From positions 3,410,001 through 3,474,000 of the forward strand of contig NZ_CP113062.1 in assembly GCF_026625765.1 (NCBI RefSeq): DNA of 64,000 nucleotides, given 5' to 3'. Shown here one piece after another: positions 31,243 through 39,072 of this stretch. The notes beneath the pieces were generated by a model, which ran no database searches, was not told the DNA's origin, and worked only from the letters and a program-made list of their open reading frames with translations. The position numbers were made by a program, and so were the translations under genes. Source of the stretch: Frigoribacterium sp. SL97. Lineage in GTDB: Bacteria; Actinomycetota; Actinomycetes; Actinomycetales; Microbacteriaceae. Every line of letters starts with the position of its first letter. The first letter of the stretch is position 1.

Positions 31243-32622
31243 ATGTCCACATCACGCCGCCTCGGCGCCGCCACCGCCCTGCCCGCCGTCGCCTTGGCCG
31301 CGGCCCTCGTCCTCACGCCCGCCACGGCCTTCGCCGCCGAGGGCGACCCCGTGTCGACCGGCGCCCCGACCGGCACCTCGACGCCGACCGACTCGACGTC
31401 GGCCGACTCGACGAGCGCCACCGCCGTGACCGTCCCGGGCGAGGCCGCACCGGCGGTGCCCGAGCAGGCCGGACCCGACGCCCCGGCCGTCGCCCCCGCG
31501 ACGCCCGCGAGCGGCGCCACCGACACCAGCGGATCGTCGGAGGGAACGACCCACGCGGCCTCACCTGAGGCCGACGCCCCGGTCGAGACCCCGGCCTCGA
31601 CCCAGGAGGTCGCTCCGGCAGAAGCCGCGGCCGACGTGGTCGTCGACGACCTCTTCGTCCTCATCCCCGTCACCGCCGCGCACCCGGGCCAGGCCTTCCC
31701 GGTCGTCGCCCAGGGCTTCACACCCGGTGACGTCGTGGACGTCACGGTGTCGGGCGACGGCGTGCCCGCCGATGCCGACTACGTCTCGTTCGACGACTCC
31801 CCCGTCTTCGACGAGGACGGATCGACGGTGTTCTGGGTGGAGCTGCCGGCGACCTTCGCCGTCGGGGGCGTCGTCACGGTCACGGTCACGGACGGCAGCG
31901 GCCTCTCGACCTCGTCCGACGTGCCGGTGACGGCCTCCGTCCCGGCCCCCGCGCTCGTCGCACCGGTCGGCGCGACGGCCGGTGTCGTCACCGTGAACGG
32001 CCAGAACGGCATCCCCGGCGGCTACGCCCTCGTCGAGGTCTACGACGCCGACGATCTGGTCACCGAGCTGCCCGACCCGTCGACCGATGCGCCGTCGCCG
32101 GACGCCGACCCGACGACTGAGCCCGACCCGACGACTGAGCCCGACCCGACGACTGAGCCCGACCCGACGTCCGACGCCGAGCCCACCGGCGACGAGATCG
32201 CCTTCGAGATCCAGGTCGACGTCGACCCCGTCCCCTACGAGGTCTCGGGCTCCGCGACGGCCGTGGTGCCCGTGGACGCGGACGGACGCTTCGCGGCTCG
32301 CTTCGTCCTGCCCTCCGGCGACTTCGCGACGGACGCCTACACCTTCGACGCCGACTTCACGACGGAGAGCGACTTCTCGGAGACCGTCGTCTTCTCGGTC
32401 GCCCCGGCCGTCGTCGCGCCCGCCGTCACGACCCCGGGCACCATCGCCCCGACCGCACTGCCGGTTCGTCGCGTCGCCGCCGTGACGCCGACCCGCGCGA
32501 CGTCGCTCGCCTACACGGGGTCGGAGCCCTCGACCGCGGTGACCTGGGCCCTCGGCGCCGTCCTCGCCGGGGCCGGTGCGCTCGTCGCCGGCCGCCTGCG
32601 CCTGCGCCTGCGTCGCCGCTGA
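31243..32622 (+). CDS. Wall-anchored protein with LAYTG sorting signal
   Basis: The 459-residue protein has a signal peptide (1-31, ending AFA), an Ala/Thr/Pro/Ser-rich stalk, a beta-rich domain (about 135-245: FVLIPVTAAHPGQAFPVVAQGFTPGDVVDVTVSG) and three exact DPTTEP repeats. A second beta domain and LAYTG near the C terminus, followed by a hydrophobic helix and RLRLRLRRR, complete it. The beta domains resemble Ig-like modules of adhesins. It should be attached to peptidoglycan by a class E-type sortase, not encoded in this window. GGGGGAACC precedes ATG 31243. Confidence 0.78.
   Translation: MSTSRRLGAATALPAVALAAALVLTPATAFAAEGDPVSTGAPTGTSTPTDSTSADSTSATAVTVPGEAAPAVPEQAGPDAPAVAPATPASGATDTSGSSEGTTHAASPEADAPVETPASTQEVAPAEAAADVVVDDLFVLIPVTAAHPGQAFPVVAQGFTPGDVVDVTVSGDGVPADADYVSFDDSPVFDEDGSTVFWVELPATFAVGGVVTVTVTDGSGLSTSSDVPVTASVPAPALVAPVGATAGVVTVNGQNGIPGGYALVEVYDADDLVTELPDPSTDAPSPDADPTTEPDPTTEPDPTTEPDPTSDAEPTGDEIAFEIQVDVDPVPYEVSGSATAVVPVDADGRFAARFVLPSGDFATDAYTFDADFTTESDFSETVVFSVAPAVVAPAVTTPGTIAPTALPVRRVAAVTPTRATSLAYTGSEPSTAVTWALGAVLAGAGALVAGRLRLRLRRR
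32107..32160. repeat. Three 18-bp tandem repeats coding DPTTEP
   Basis: GACCCGACGACTGAGCCC occurs three times without change at 32107, 32125 and 32143, inside the wall-protein gene. It encodes a DPTTEP linker and could vary in copy number. Confidence 0.9.
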
Positions 32623-32645
32623 GTCGAACCCGGCGGGCCCCTCAG

Positions 32646-32707
32646 GCCGCCACGATGTCCACAGCCCGCCACGAGATCTCGTGGCGGGCTGTGGACATCG
32701 TGGCGGC
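32646..32707. repeat. 62-bp perfect palindrome at convergent junction
   Basis: The two 31-bp halves (32646-32676 and 32677-32707) are exact reverse complements with no spacer; the centre is GAGATCTC. It lies between the convergent genes ending at 32622 and 32747. As RNA it would form a very long hairpin, and as DNA it could extrude a cruciform. A two-way terminator role is likely, yet the absence of a loop and of T-tracts is unusual. Confidence 0.9.
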
Positions 32708-32746
32708 GTGCGGCGGGGCGCAGCGCGGCGCCGCCGCGGCCACCCG

Positions 32747-33349
32747 TCAGGGCGCGGGCTCACCCGGGGCCGGCGGGTCGCGGACGACCTGCTCGGCTGC
32801 GGCCTTGTCCAGCGTCCCCGGGAAGTTGAACCGCCCGAACTTCCCGGTGGGGTCGTGCGGGCTCACCGGGCGGGCGATCGAGGAGGCGCGGATCACCTCG
32901 ATCAGCAGGTCGCGTCGGGCGTCGTCGAGCGCGGGCGTCGACCGCTCCCTGAGCAGCACGGACGCCGTCGGCCCCCGACGTCGGCCGATCTTCAGCAGCA
33001 GACCGGCCTGGTCGCCGTCGCTCAGCCCCACGAGCTCGGCCCGTTCGACCTGGTCGAACGGCACCACCCGATGGCGGATGCGCAGTCGACGCCCTTCGAG
33101 GTCGATCGCGAAGGGGGCGTTGAGCCACAGCACGACGTTCCACCCGACCGCGGCGGCGGTCGCCCAGAACACGAACGAGATCGGCACGGCGATCGGGCCG
33201 AACAGATCGACCAGCGACTCGCCGCCTCGAGAGAAGAAGGCACCGGCCGTCCCAAGGATCACGGTCGCGGGCAGGAAGACCCGCATCGCCCGCACCAGCA
33301 CCCTCTGCTTCGGCTCGTCGTCGAACACGATCCAGGTCTCGTCGGACAT
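32747..33349 (-). CDS. Two-helix membrane protein with PH-like domain
   Basis: The 200-residue protein has two hydrophobic helices (about 24-42 and 52-76), followed by a beta-rich region (INAPFAIDLEGRRLRIRHRVVPFDQVERAELVG) like bacterial PH-like/YdbS-type domains, then a helix with DDARRDLLIEVIRAS. Such proteins sit in the membrane with a cytosolic PH-like fold. The function is unknown. It is divergent from a gene of similar plan at 33425, so the two could be functionally linked. Confidence 0.6.
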   Translation of the reverse strand: MSDETWIVFDDEPKQRVLVRAMRVFLPATVILGTAGAFFSRGGESLVDLFGPIAVPISFVFWATAAAVGWNVVLWLNAPFAIDLEGRRLRIRHRVVPFDQVERAELVGLSDGDQAGLLLKIGRRRGPTASVLLRERSTPALDDARRDLLIEVIRASSIARPVSPHDPTGKFGRFNFPGTLDKAAAEQVVRDPPAPGEPAP

Positions 33350-33424
33350 GCCGTCACCGTACCGGGCCGCGCCCCCGAGGCGTCGGAGACGACCCCGCCA
33401 CTCCCCTGGTGTAGACAATCCCTC

Positions 33425-34021
33425 ATGGACAAGGCCGTACCCGACCCGCCTCGCCACCGTTCCGAGCAGAAGCTGCGGGGCGCTCAGGCCTGGATGGTCA
33501 GCCTGTACGCGCTCCTGACCCTGCTGCTCGTCGCCCAGCTCACCTGGCGGGCGCAGTCCGAGGGCCGTGACGGCTCGTGGTTCGTCATGCTCGTCGGCAC
33601 CGTCCTCTTCGCTGCCGCCGTCGTGGTGCTCGCCCTGCGCACCCTCGCCCTCTCGTCCTGGCGACGCCTCTCCGTGGACCCCGGCGAGCGCCTCCTCTGG
33701 GGCACCTTCGCCGAGCGCGTCCTGCCCACCGGAGGCGCGGCCTACCCCGGTCGCTTCGCCCTGTCCACGACGCGGTTGCGCTACGTGCCCGACCCGGTCT
33801 CGCGCCTGCGCGGGGTGACGGCCGAGGAGTGGTCCGTGGCCGCGCTGCACGACGTCCGCGTCACTCCGGTGGACGAACGCCGTCGTCGGCGGGGCGGCCG
33901 CTGGGTGATGGTCGACGTCGAGGGCGGCGCCCCGATCACCCTCATGTCGAACGAGTCCCACCTGGTCGCCGACGAGCTCTTCGAGGCGCTGGAGGTCGCC
34001 TCACCGGCGACCCGCGACTAG
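33425..34021 (+). CDS. Two-helix membrane protein with PH-like domain
   Basis: The 198-residue product has hydrophobic segments at about 24-42 and 53-72, then a beta-rich cytosolic part containing RLSVDPGERLLWGTFAERVLP and RFALSTTRLRYVPDP. A bacterial PH-like domain is suggested by VPDPVSRLRGVTAEEWSVAALHDVRVT. Its layout mirrors the divergent neighbour. The stop overlaps the convergent acetyltransferase stop by 4 nt. No specific role can be stated. Confidence 0.6.
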   Translation: MDKAVPDPPRHRSEQKLRGAQAWMVSLYALLTLLLVAQLTWRAQSEGRDGSWFVMLVGTVLFAAAVVVLALRTLALSSWRRLSVDPGERLLWGTFAERVLPTGGAAYPGRFALSTTRLRYVPDPVSRLRGVTAEEWSVAALHDVRVTPVDERRRRRGGRWVMVDVEGGAPITLMSNESHLVADELFEALEVASPATRD

Positions 34022-34587
34022 GCGAGCCGCGCCTCCAGGCCGGCCCGCACGTCGGGCCACTCGGCCCGGACGATCGAGAAGTAGGCCGTGTCGCCCAGGG
34101 TGCCGTCGGCGGCGACGCGGTGCGAACGCAGCATCCCCTCGGGGACGGCGCCCAGCCGACGGATCGCTGCCGCGCTCCGCAGGTTGCGGGCGTCGCAGCG
34201 CAGCGCGACCCGGTTCAGGCCGAGGGCGTCGAACGCGTGCGTGAGCAGCAGCAGCTTGGTCGCGGGGTTCGTCCGTCCGCCCCAGAAGGGGCGGCCGTAC
34301 CAGGTGCTGCCGATCTCGACCCGCCCCTGCGCCGGCACGAGGTCGTAGAGGGTCGTCGTGCCCCGCACCTGGCCGTCGTCCTCGCCGCGCACCGTGAACG
34401 CGAGGGTCGTCGGGTTCGCGAGTTGCGCCTCCACGTGCTCGGCGTAGGCCGCGACGCTCGTCGGACGCTGCGTCACCATGCCCGCCCACAGCCCGTCGTC
34501 GGTCAGCGGCCAGAGCGCGGCAGCATCCTCGACGGCGAGCGGATCGAGCCGCACGCCGTGCCCCACCAGCGCGACGTCGTGGATCAT
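34018..34587 (-). CDS. GNAT-family acetyltransferase
   Basis: The 189-residue protein fits the RimJ/RimL-like group. It has VRLDPLAVEDAAALWPL at the start, a central strand with EIGSTWYGRPFWGGRTNPATKLLLLTHAF for acetyl-CoA binding, and a late NLRSAAAIRRLGAVPEGMLRSHRV. Members acetylate proteins or small amines. It is one of two GNAT genes in the window. The substrate is unknown. Confidence 0.85.
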   Translation of the reverse strand: MIHDVALVGHGVRLDPLAVEDAAALWPLTDDGLWAGMVTQRPTSVAAYAEHVEAQLANPTTLAFTVRGEDDGQVRGTTTLYDLVPAQGRVEIGSTWYGRPFWGGRTNPATKLLLLTHAFDALGLNRVALRCDARNLRSAAAIRRLGAVPEGMLRSHRVAADGTLGDTAYFSIVRAEWPDVRAGLEARLA

Positions 34588-34797
34588 CGGTCCTCACCTG
34601 ACGTGCTCATGCGCACGATCCTAGGGACCGTGGACGAGGAGGCGCGGCGCCGGCCACGGCCACCGGTCACGACGCCCCGCGCGCATCCGCTACGGTGATC
34701 GATCACAGCCCACGAACTGGGGGCCGCGGCACGACCCCACCGTGCCGCACCATCGTCTGACGCGTCCGACCCGACGGGCCCGCCCGAGGAGACACCC

Positions 34798-34950
34798 ATG
34801 AGCACCCACAGCACCCCCACCCGCCTGCGCGAGGACGACGTCGACGGCGTCGTCTGGGACGCCGCCCAGGAGGCGCGACTCGCGTCCGCCCCCGCCCGCA
34901 CCTCGGCCGCGGCCGCGGCCCTGCCCGCCCAGGGCCCCGCCGCCGTCTGA
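34798..34950 (+). CDS. Short protein (50 residues), unknown
   Basis: An open frame from ATG 34798 to TGA 34950 encodes MSTHSTPTRLREDDVDGVVWD and an Ala-rich tail. GAGGAGA lies five bases upstream, an almost ideal ribosome site. The first part is acidic and polar; the second is Ala/Pro-rich. It sits between an acetyltransferase and an MFS exporter. An AGGAGGCGCG copy lies within it. No family is recognised. Confidence 0.45.
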   Translation: MSTHSTPTRLREDDVDGVVWDAAQEARLASAPARTSAAAAALPAQGPAAV

Positions 34951-34975
34951 CCCGGCGCCCCCGCGATCCGACCGG

Positions 34976-36721
34976 CTACGGGCGGTCGGCGTCGTCCCGC
35001 TGATCGACCCCGTCGAGCGGCGCGACCGGAGCCCCGGTCGCCACCGCACCGGCGGTCGCCACCTCGGACGCCGTCCCGGCACCGCGCCTCCCGGCCCGCC
35101 CGGCGCCACGACCGTGCGCGGCGCGCTCGGCGGCCTCGAGCTGCTCGGCCTCGTCGCCCGACAGCGCCTCGCCGCGGGACACCATGCCGGCCACGTCGGA
35201 GAGTCTGATCTGCGGCAGGAAGAGCGACAGCACGAACGCCACGGCGATGAACGGGATCAGGTAGGCGAAGACCGGCGCCAGCGAGTCGGCGTAGGCCTCG
35301 ACGACGAGACGACGGATCTGCTCGGGCAGCTGGTTCAGCGTCGCGGGGTCGAGGGTCGCGGTGGCCTGCGAGGCGTCACCGGCCGACGCCCCGGCGCCCG
35401 TGAAGACGTCCGTCAGGTTCGAGGTGAGCCGGCTCGTGAACAACGCACCGAAGATCGCGACGCCGAGCGCGGCGCCCACCTCGCGGAAGTAGTTGTTCGT
35501 GCTGGTCGCCGTGCCCACGTTCTGGGCGTCGACCGAGTTCTGCACCACGAGCACGACGACCTGCATGATCAGGCCGAGGCCCGCACCGAAGAGGAAGAGG
35601 AACACGCAGATCAGCCAGAGCGGGGTGTCGGCGGTCAGGGTCGTGAACAGCGCCATGGCGATGCCGGTCAGGATCGTGCCGACCACCGGGAACACCTTGT
35701 ACTTGCCGGTCCGGGTGATCAGGTTGCCCGACAGGATCGACGTGCCGATCAGGCCGACCATCATCGGCAGCAGCAGCAGGCCCGAGACCGCCGCCGACGC
35801 GCCCGACGACATCTGCAGGAAGGTCGGCACGAACGCGATGGCGGAGAACATGCCGATGCCGAGCACGAAGCCGACGGCGGTCGCGAGCACGAACACCTTG
35901 TTGCGGAAGAACGACAGCGGGATGATCGGGTCGTCGGCACGCGACTCGACGAGCACGAACAGCGACGCCGCCACCACGACCCCGGCGCCCCAGAGCCAGG
36001 TCTCGGGCGCACCCCAGCCGTGGTCGTCCTGACCGCCGAACTCGGTGAAGAAGATCAGGCAGGTGGTCGCCGCCGACAGCAGCACCACGCCGAGCACGTC
36101 GATGCGCTTGGTGGCCTTCTTGCTCGGCAGCGTGAGGGCGGCCCAGGTGATGGCGAACGCCGCGATGCCGACGGGGATGTTGATGTAGAACGCCCACTGC
36201 CAGGTGAGGTGGTCGACGAAGAAGCCGCCGAGCAGGGGCCCGCCGATGGCGGACAGCCCGAAGACCGCGCCGAGCGGGCCGAGGTACTTGCCGCGCTCGG
36301 AGGCGGGCACGATGTCGGCGATGATCGCCTGCGAGAGGATCATCAGACCGCCGCCGCCGAGGCCCTGGATCGCGCGGAACACCACGAACGTCCAGAAGTC
36401 GGTGGCGAAGGCGCAGCCGATGCTCGCGAGGGTGAAGATCGCGATCGCCACGAGGAACAGGTTGCGACGGCCGAGGACGTCGCCGAACTTGCCGTAGATC
36501 GGCATGACGATCGTCGTGGCGAGCAGGTACGCCGTGGTGATCCAGGCCTGGTGCTCGACGCCGCCGAGCTCGCCGACGATGGTCGGCATGGCCGTCGACA
36601 CGATCGTCTGGTCGAGGCTCGACAGCAGCATGCCCGAGATGAGGGCGCCGAAGATGATCCAGATGCGTCTCTTCGTCAAGAGGAAGGGCGCGTCGGCCTT
36701 CGCTGCGGTGGTGGTCGTCAT
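34976..36721 (-). CDS. MFS drug:H+ antiporter, DHA2 (14-helix) type
   Basis: The 581-residue transporter has the 14-helix DHA2 layout. It carries motif D1-like LDQTIVSTAMPTIVGEL in helix 1, motif A GKFGDVLGRRN after helix 2, and motif C-like GPLLGGFFVDHLTWQWAFYINIPVG near helix 5-6. A long charged C-terminal tail is rich in Ala/Gly/Arg. Relatives export dyes, biocides or antibiotics using the proton gradient. It lies 7 bp downstream of a TetR gene and is almost certainly co-transcribed with it. The start codon at 36721 is chosen over the longer frame. Confidence 0.92.
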   Translation of the reverse strand: MTTTTAAKADAPFLLTKRRIWIIFGALISGMLLSSLDQTIVSTAMPTIVGELGGVEHQAWITTAYLLATTIVMPIYGKFGDVLGRRNLFLVAIAIFTLASIGCAFATDFWTFVVFRAIQGLGGGGLMILSQAIIADIVPASERGKYLGPLGAVFGLSAIGGPLLGGFFVDHLTWQWAFYINIPVGIAAFAITWAALTLPSKKATKRIDVLGVVLLSAATTCLIFFTEFGGQDDHGWGAPETWLWGAGVVVAASLFVLVESRADDPIIPLSFFRNKVFVLATAVGFVLGIGMFSAIAFVPTFLQMSSGASAAVSGLLLLPMMVGLIGTSILSGNLITRTGKYKVFPVVGTILTGIAMALFTTLTADTPLWLICVFLFLFGAGLGLIMQVVVLVVQNSVDAQNVGTATSTNNYFREVGAALGVAIFGALFTSRLTSNLTDVFTGAGASAGDASQATATLDPATLNQLPEQIRRLVVEAYADSLAPVFAYLIPFIAVAFVLSLFLPQIRLSDVAGMVSRGEALSGDEAEQLEAAERAAHGRGAGRAGRRGAGTASEVATAGAVATGAPVAPLDGVDQRDDADRP

Positions 36722-36728
36722 GGCTGGG

Positions 36729-37415
36729 TCACAGCGCCTTTCGGTCGTGGTCGGCAGGGTGGGTCGGGGCGGGCGGGGAGGCGGGGCCACGAGGCGCGGC
36801 GGCGGCGAAGAGCTCGCGGGCGATCACGAGCTGGTCGGCGAGGACGGCGTCGAAGCGCTCGTCGTCCCGCCCCTCGGCGGAGAAGAACCGTTCGAAGGCC
36901 CGCTGGACGAGCCCGGTGAGCAGGGTCACCGCGACGTCGATGCGGGGATCGCCCCCGTCGAGTCCCTCGTGTGCGGCCACGGCCGAGACGACGCGTCGCC
37001 GCTGCTCGTCGCCCTGCCGCATCATGGCGCCGAACAGGCGGGGCTCGCGGTCGAGTGCGGCCTTGAAGTGCGCGGCCTGCCCGCGGGTGAGGCCGACGTT
37101 CTCGACCCGCTCGACGACGAGCGCGCCCAGGTCGTCGAAGACGGTCGACAAGGGCGGGAGGCGCGGGTCGCGTCGCGAGGACGAGTACCCGTCGAGCGCC
37201 TCGTCGTCGTCGTCGAGCGCGACGCCGACGACGACGTCGTCCTTCGACGCGAAGTGGTTGAAGAACGTCCGACGCGAGATGCCGACCGAGGCGCAGAGCT
37301 CCTCGATGGTGAAGCCGGCGAGTCCGTGCTCGGCCGTCAGGCGCCGGGCGGCAGCGGTCAACTCGACGCGGGTGCGCAGTCGACGCTGGGCCGTCTTGCC
37401 GGCGGTCGTGGCCAT
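36729..37415 (-). CDS. TetR-family repressor of the MFS exporter
   Basis: The 228-residue regulator has an N-terminal TetR helix-turn-helix (LTAAARRLTAEHGLAGFTIEELCASVGISRRTFFNHFASKDDVV, about 17-60) and a helical ligand domain. It is the first gene of the pair with the DHA2 exporter, and a 31-bp inverted repeat lies 70 bp upstream of its start. ATG 37415 has AGGAGG six bases before it; that ribosome site is also an AGGAGGCGCG copy. Induction by an exported compound is the usual model. Confidence 0.92.
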   Translation of the reverse strand: MATTAGKTAQRRLRTRVELTAAARRLTAEHGLAGFTIEELCASVGISRRTFFNHFASKDDVVVGVALDDDDEALDGYSSSRRDPRLPPLSTVFDDLGALVVERVENVGLTRGQAAHFKAALDREPRLFGAMMRQGDEQRRRVVSAVAAHEGLDGGDPRIDVAVTLLTGLVQRAFERFFSAEGRDDERFDAVLADQLVIARELFAAAAPRGPASPPAPTHPADHDRKAL

Positions 37416-37483
37416 CGCGCGCCTCCTGGTCTCGTCGCTCTCGTGATCGGCGACGTCGCCGGGGGCCTCGCGGCCGAAGACGA

Positions 37484-37514
37484 TGATTGCACTTTCGCGC
37501 CAGGAGTGCAATCA
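37484..37514. promoter_or_regulatory. Probable TetR operator
   Basis: TGATTGCACT (37484-37493) and AGTGCAATCA (37505-37514) form a perfect 10-bp inverted repeat with an 11-bp spacer. It lies 69 bp upstream of the TetR start in locally AT-richer DNA. Size and symmetry fit a TetR-family operator that controls the TetR-MFS operon. Confidence 0.8.
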
Positions 37515-37627
37515 CGCATCCTGTGAACCCGCCCTCCCACCGGGGCGGCTGGGGGCTACGCGGCAGAACCATCCGCGTCCCCTGAGAACGACGTCGCCGG
37601 ACGTCAGGTGTTGCCTACGCTGATCGG

Positions 37628-37891
37628 ATGAGTGCACCGAGAGCCCGCCGCGTCTGCCTGTCGGTCGCCGGTTTCGCCCTCGTGGCGATCGGCCTGGCCG
37701 TCCTGGCGTTCACCTTCGACTGGGATGCCCCGACGATGCTCGGCCTGCCCGCCGGGCTCGCCGGCTTCTCGCTGATGATCGCCGGCGCGATCGCCGCCGA
37801 GGTCGGCTTCCGCGGGGCGGTCAAGGCGCGGAGGCGCGAGGTCGCGGTCCGTCGGCGCTCCCACGTCACCGACCTCGAGCGCACGTCGTAG
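37628..37891 (+). CDS. Small two-helix membrane protein
   Basis: The 87-residue product has two hydrophobic segments (about 10-30 and 36-58) and an Arg-rich tail. No ribosome site precedes ATG 37628, but TACGCT (37616-37621) ends seven bases before it, suggesting a leaderless mRNA with a weak -35. The family is unknown. Confidence 0.6.
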   Translation: MSAPRARRVCLSVAGFALVAIGLAVLAFTFDWDAPTMLGLPAGLAGFSLMIAGAIAAEVGFRGAVKARRREVAVRRRSHVTDLERTS

Positions 37892-37900
37892 CGGTCGCGG

Positions 37901-38170
37901 TCAGACGGTCAGCCACTTGATCGCCGGGTAGAGCACCCGGGCGATCTTGCGGGGGCACGGGAACGACGTCTTCGTGCCGTCTCGTTCGTTGAGCGTGATG
38001 ACCGGTCGATCCGCGACCGTCGAGTAGTCGACGGTCTCGAGCGAACCGGCAGGGATCTCGTGCGTCGTGGGGCGTCCGGCGGTGTCACGGAGCACGTAGA
38101 CGAGACGATCGTCGTGCACCTGCATGCCGTGCTGCGCACCGCCTGCCGTCCAGGTCACCGAGAGTCTCAC
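37901..38170 (-). CDS. Small beta-rich protein, unknown
   Basis: The 89-residue protein has no export signal and a beta-strand-rich pattern (MRLSVTWTAGGAQHGMQVHDDRLVYVLR, RPVITLNERDG). It ends with a basic segment FPCPRKIARVLYPAIKWLTV. It converges on the 87-residue membrane protein with a 9-bp gap. No family is recognised. Confidence 0.55.
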   Translation of the reverse strand: MRLSVTWTAGGAQHGMQVHDDRLVYVLRDTAGRPTTHEIPAGSLETVDYSTVADRPVITLNERDGTKTSFPCPRKIARVLYPAIKWLTV

Positions 38171-38267
38171 GAGCCGACCCTAGCGGGTCGCCGGGCCGCG
38201 GGGGCCGGGGCGTCGCCCACCGGCTTCCGCCGGACCTCCCGACCAGGAGGTGCGGAGTCGGTCGTCC

Positions 38268-38768
38268 TCACGGAGTCGCGACCCCGAGGGCGTCGCCCAG
38301 GTCGCGGAAGACCGCCTCGGCGACGGGCCGGCGGGACGCGGACAGCGCCTCCTGCACGACTCGTCCGTAGAGGATGCCGGCCTCGTCCACGCCGCTCGAC
38401 CCCTCGGCGGTGAGCGCCAGGACGAAGCTGCGTCGATCGGTCGGGTGCTGGAGCCGGACGACGAGACCGGCGGCCTCGAGCCGGTCGGCGAGGGCCGTCA
38501 TGGCACCCGACGAGAGCCCCAGGGCTTCGCCGACCTTCTTGGGCGGGGTGTCGCCGTGCACCGAGAGGTGCACCAGGGCGAGGTAGTCCGTGGCGCCGAC
38601 GCCCATGCCCTTGGCCAACCGGTCGTTCACGGACGCGATCCGGGACTGCAGGCGTTGCAGCGCGACGAGCACGGCCGTGACGTCGTCGGTCCGCGGCTCG
38701 GGGCGGGTGTCGGCACGGGTCTCGGCACGGGGCGCGACGGTCGTCTGCGCGTCGGGGGCGGGGGTCAT
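38268..38768 (-). CDS. MarR-family transcriptional regulator
   Basis: The 166-residue protein has a disordered N-terminal 35 residues and a MarR winged helix: GATDYLALVHLSVHGDTPPKKVGEALGLSSGAMTALADRLEAAGLVVRLQHPTDRRSFVLALT. MarR proteins are dimeric repressors relieved by small aromatic or oxidising ligands. ATG 38768 follows CGGAGAC; an upstream ATG at 38849 would add 27 residues. It is divergent from the NADH dehydrogenase gene, so this regulator may control respiration, although that is inference. Confidence 0.88.
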   Translation of the reverse strand: MTPAPDAQTTVAPRAETRADTRPEPRTDDVTAVLVALQRLQSRIASVNDRLAKGMGVGATDYLALVHLSVHGDTPPKKVGEALGLSSGAMTALADRLEAAGLVVRLQHPTDRRSFVLALTAEGSSGVDEAGILYGRVVQEALSASRRPVAEAVFRDLGDALGVATP

Positions 38769-38849
38769 CGGGTCTCCGGGAGGAATCGGATCGGGTACGG
38801 CGTCCACCTCGGCCCGGGGTTCGGGTCCCGTCCGACGACTGCGCGACAC

Positions 38850-38905
38850 ATGTCGCTTATTGAACGAGCAACTCGATCACCAAGTAGTTAGATGATCGTA
38901 CCATC
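38850..38905. promoter_or_regulatory. AT-rich divergent regulatory region (marR/ndh)
   Basis: The stretch around TTGAACGAGCAACTCG and CAAGTAGTTAGATGATCG is far less GC-rich than its neighbours. It holds TTGAAC and TAGTTA hexamers on the plus strand and TTGGTG/TAAGCG on the minus strand. It contains partial palindromes around ACTCGATCACCAAGT. It is the natural site for the MarR protein. The 304-bp gap 38769-39072 has no other gene. Confidence 0.5.
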
Positions 38906-39072
38906 GGTGGACGGGCCCCGGAAGTCCCCCGGTCACGGGTCGTCCGTCGATGCATCCGGTGCACGATCCGACTCGTGAGGCGAGTAAACTCGCGGCGGAC
39001 TCGGCGCCAGGGTCCGGCCAACCGGGGTCGACGACGATCCGACGACACGATCGACACCGCAGGAGCAACCCC

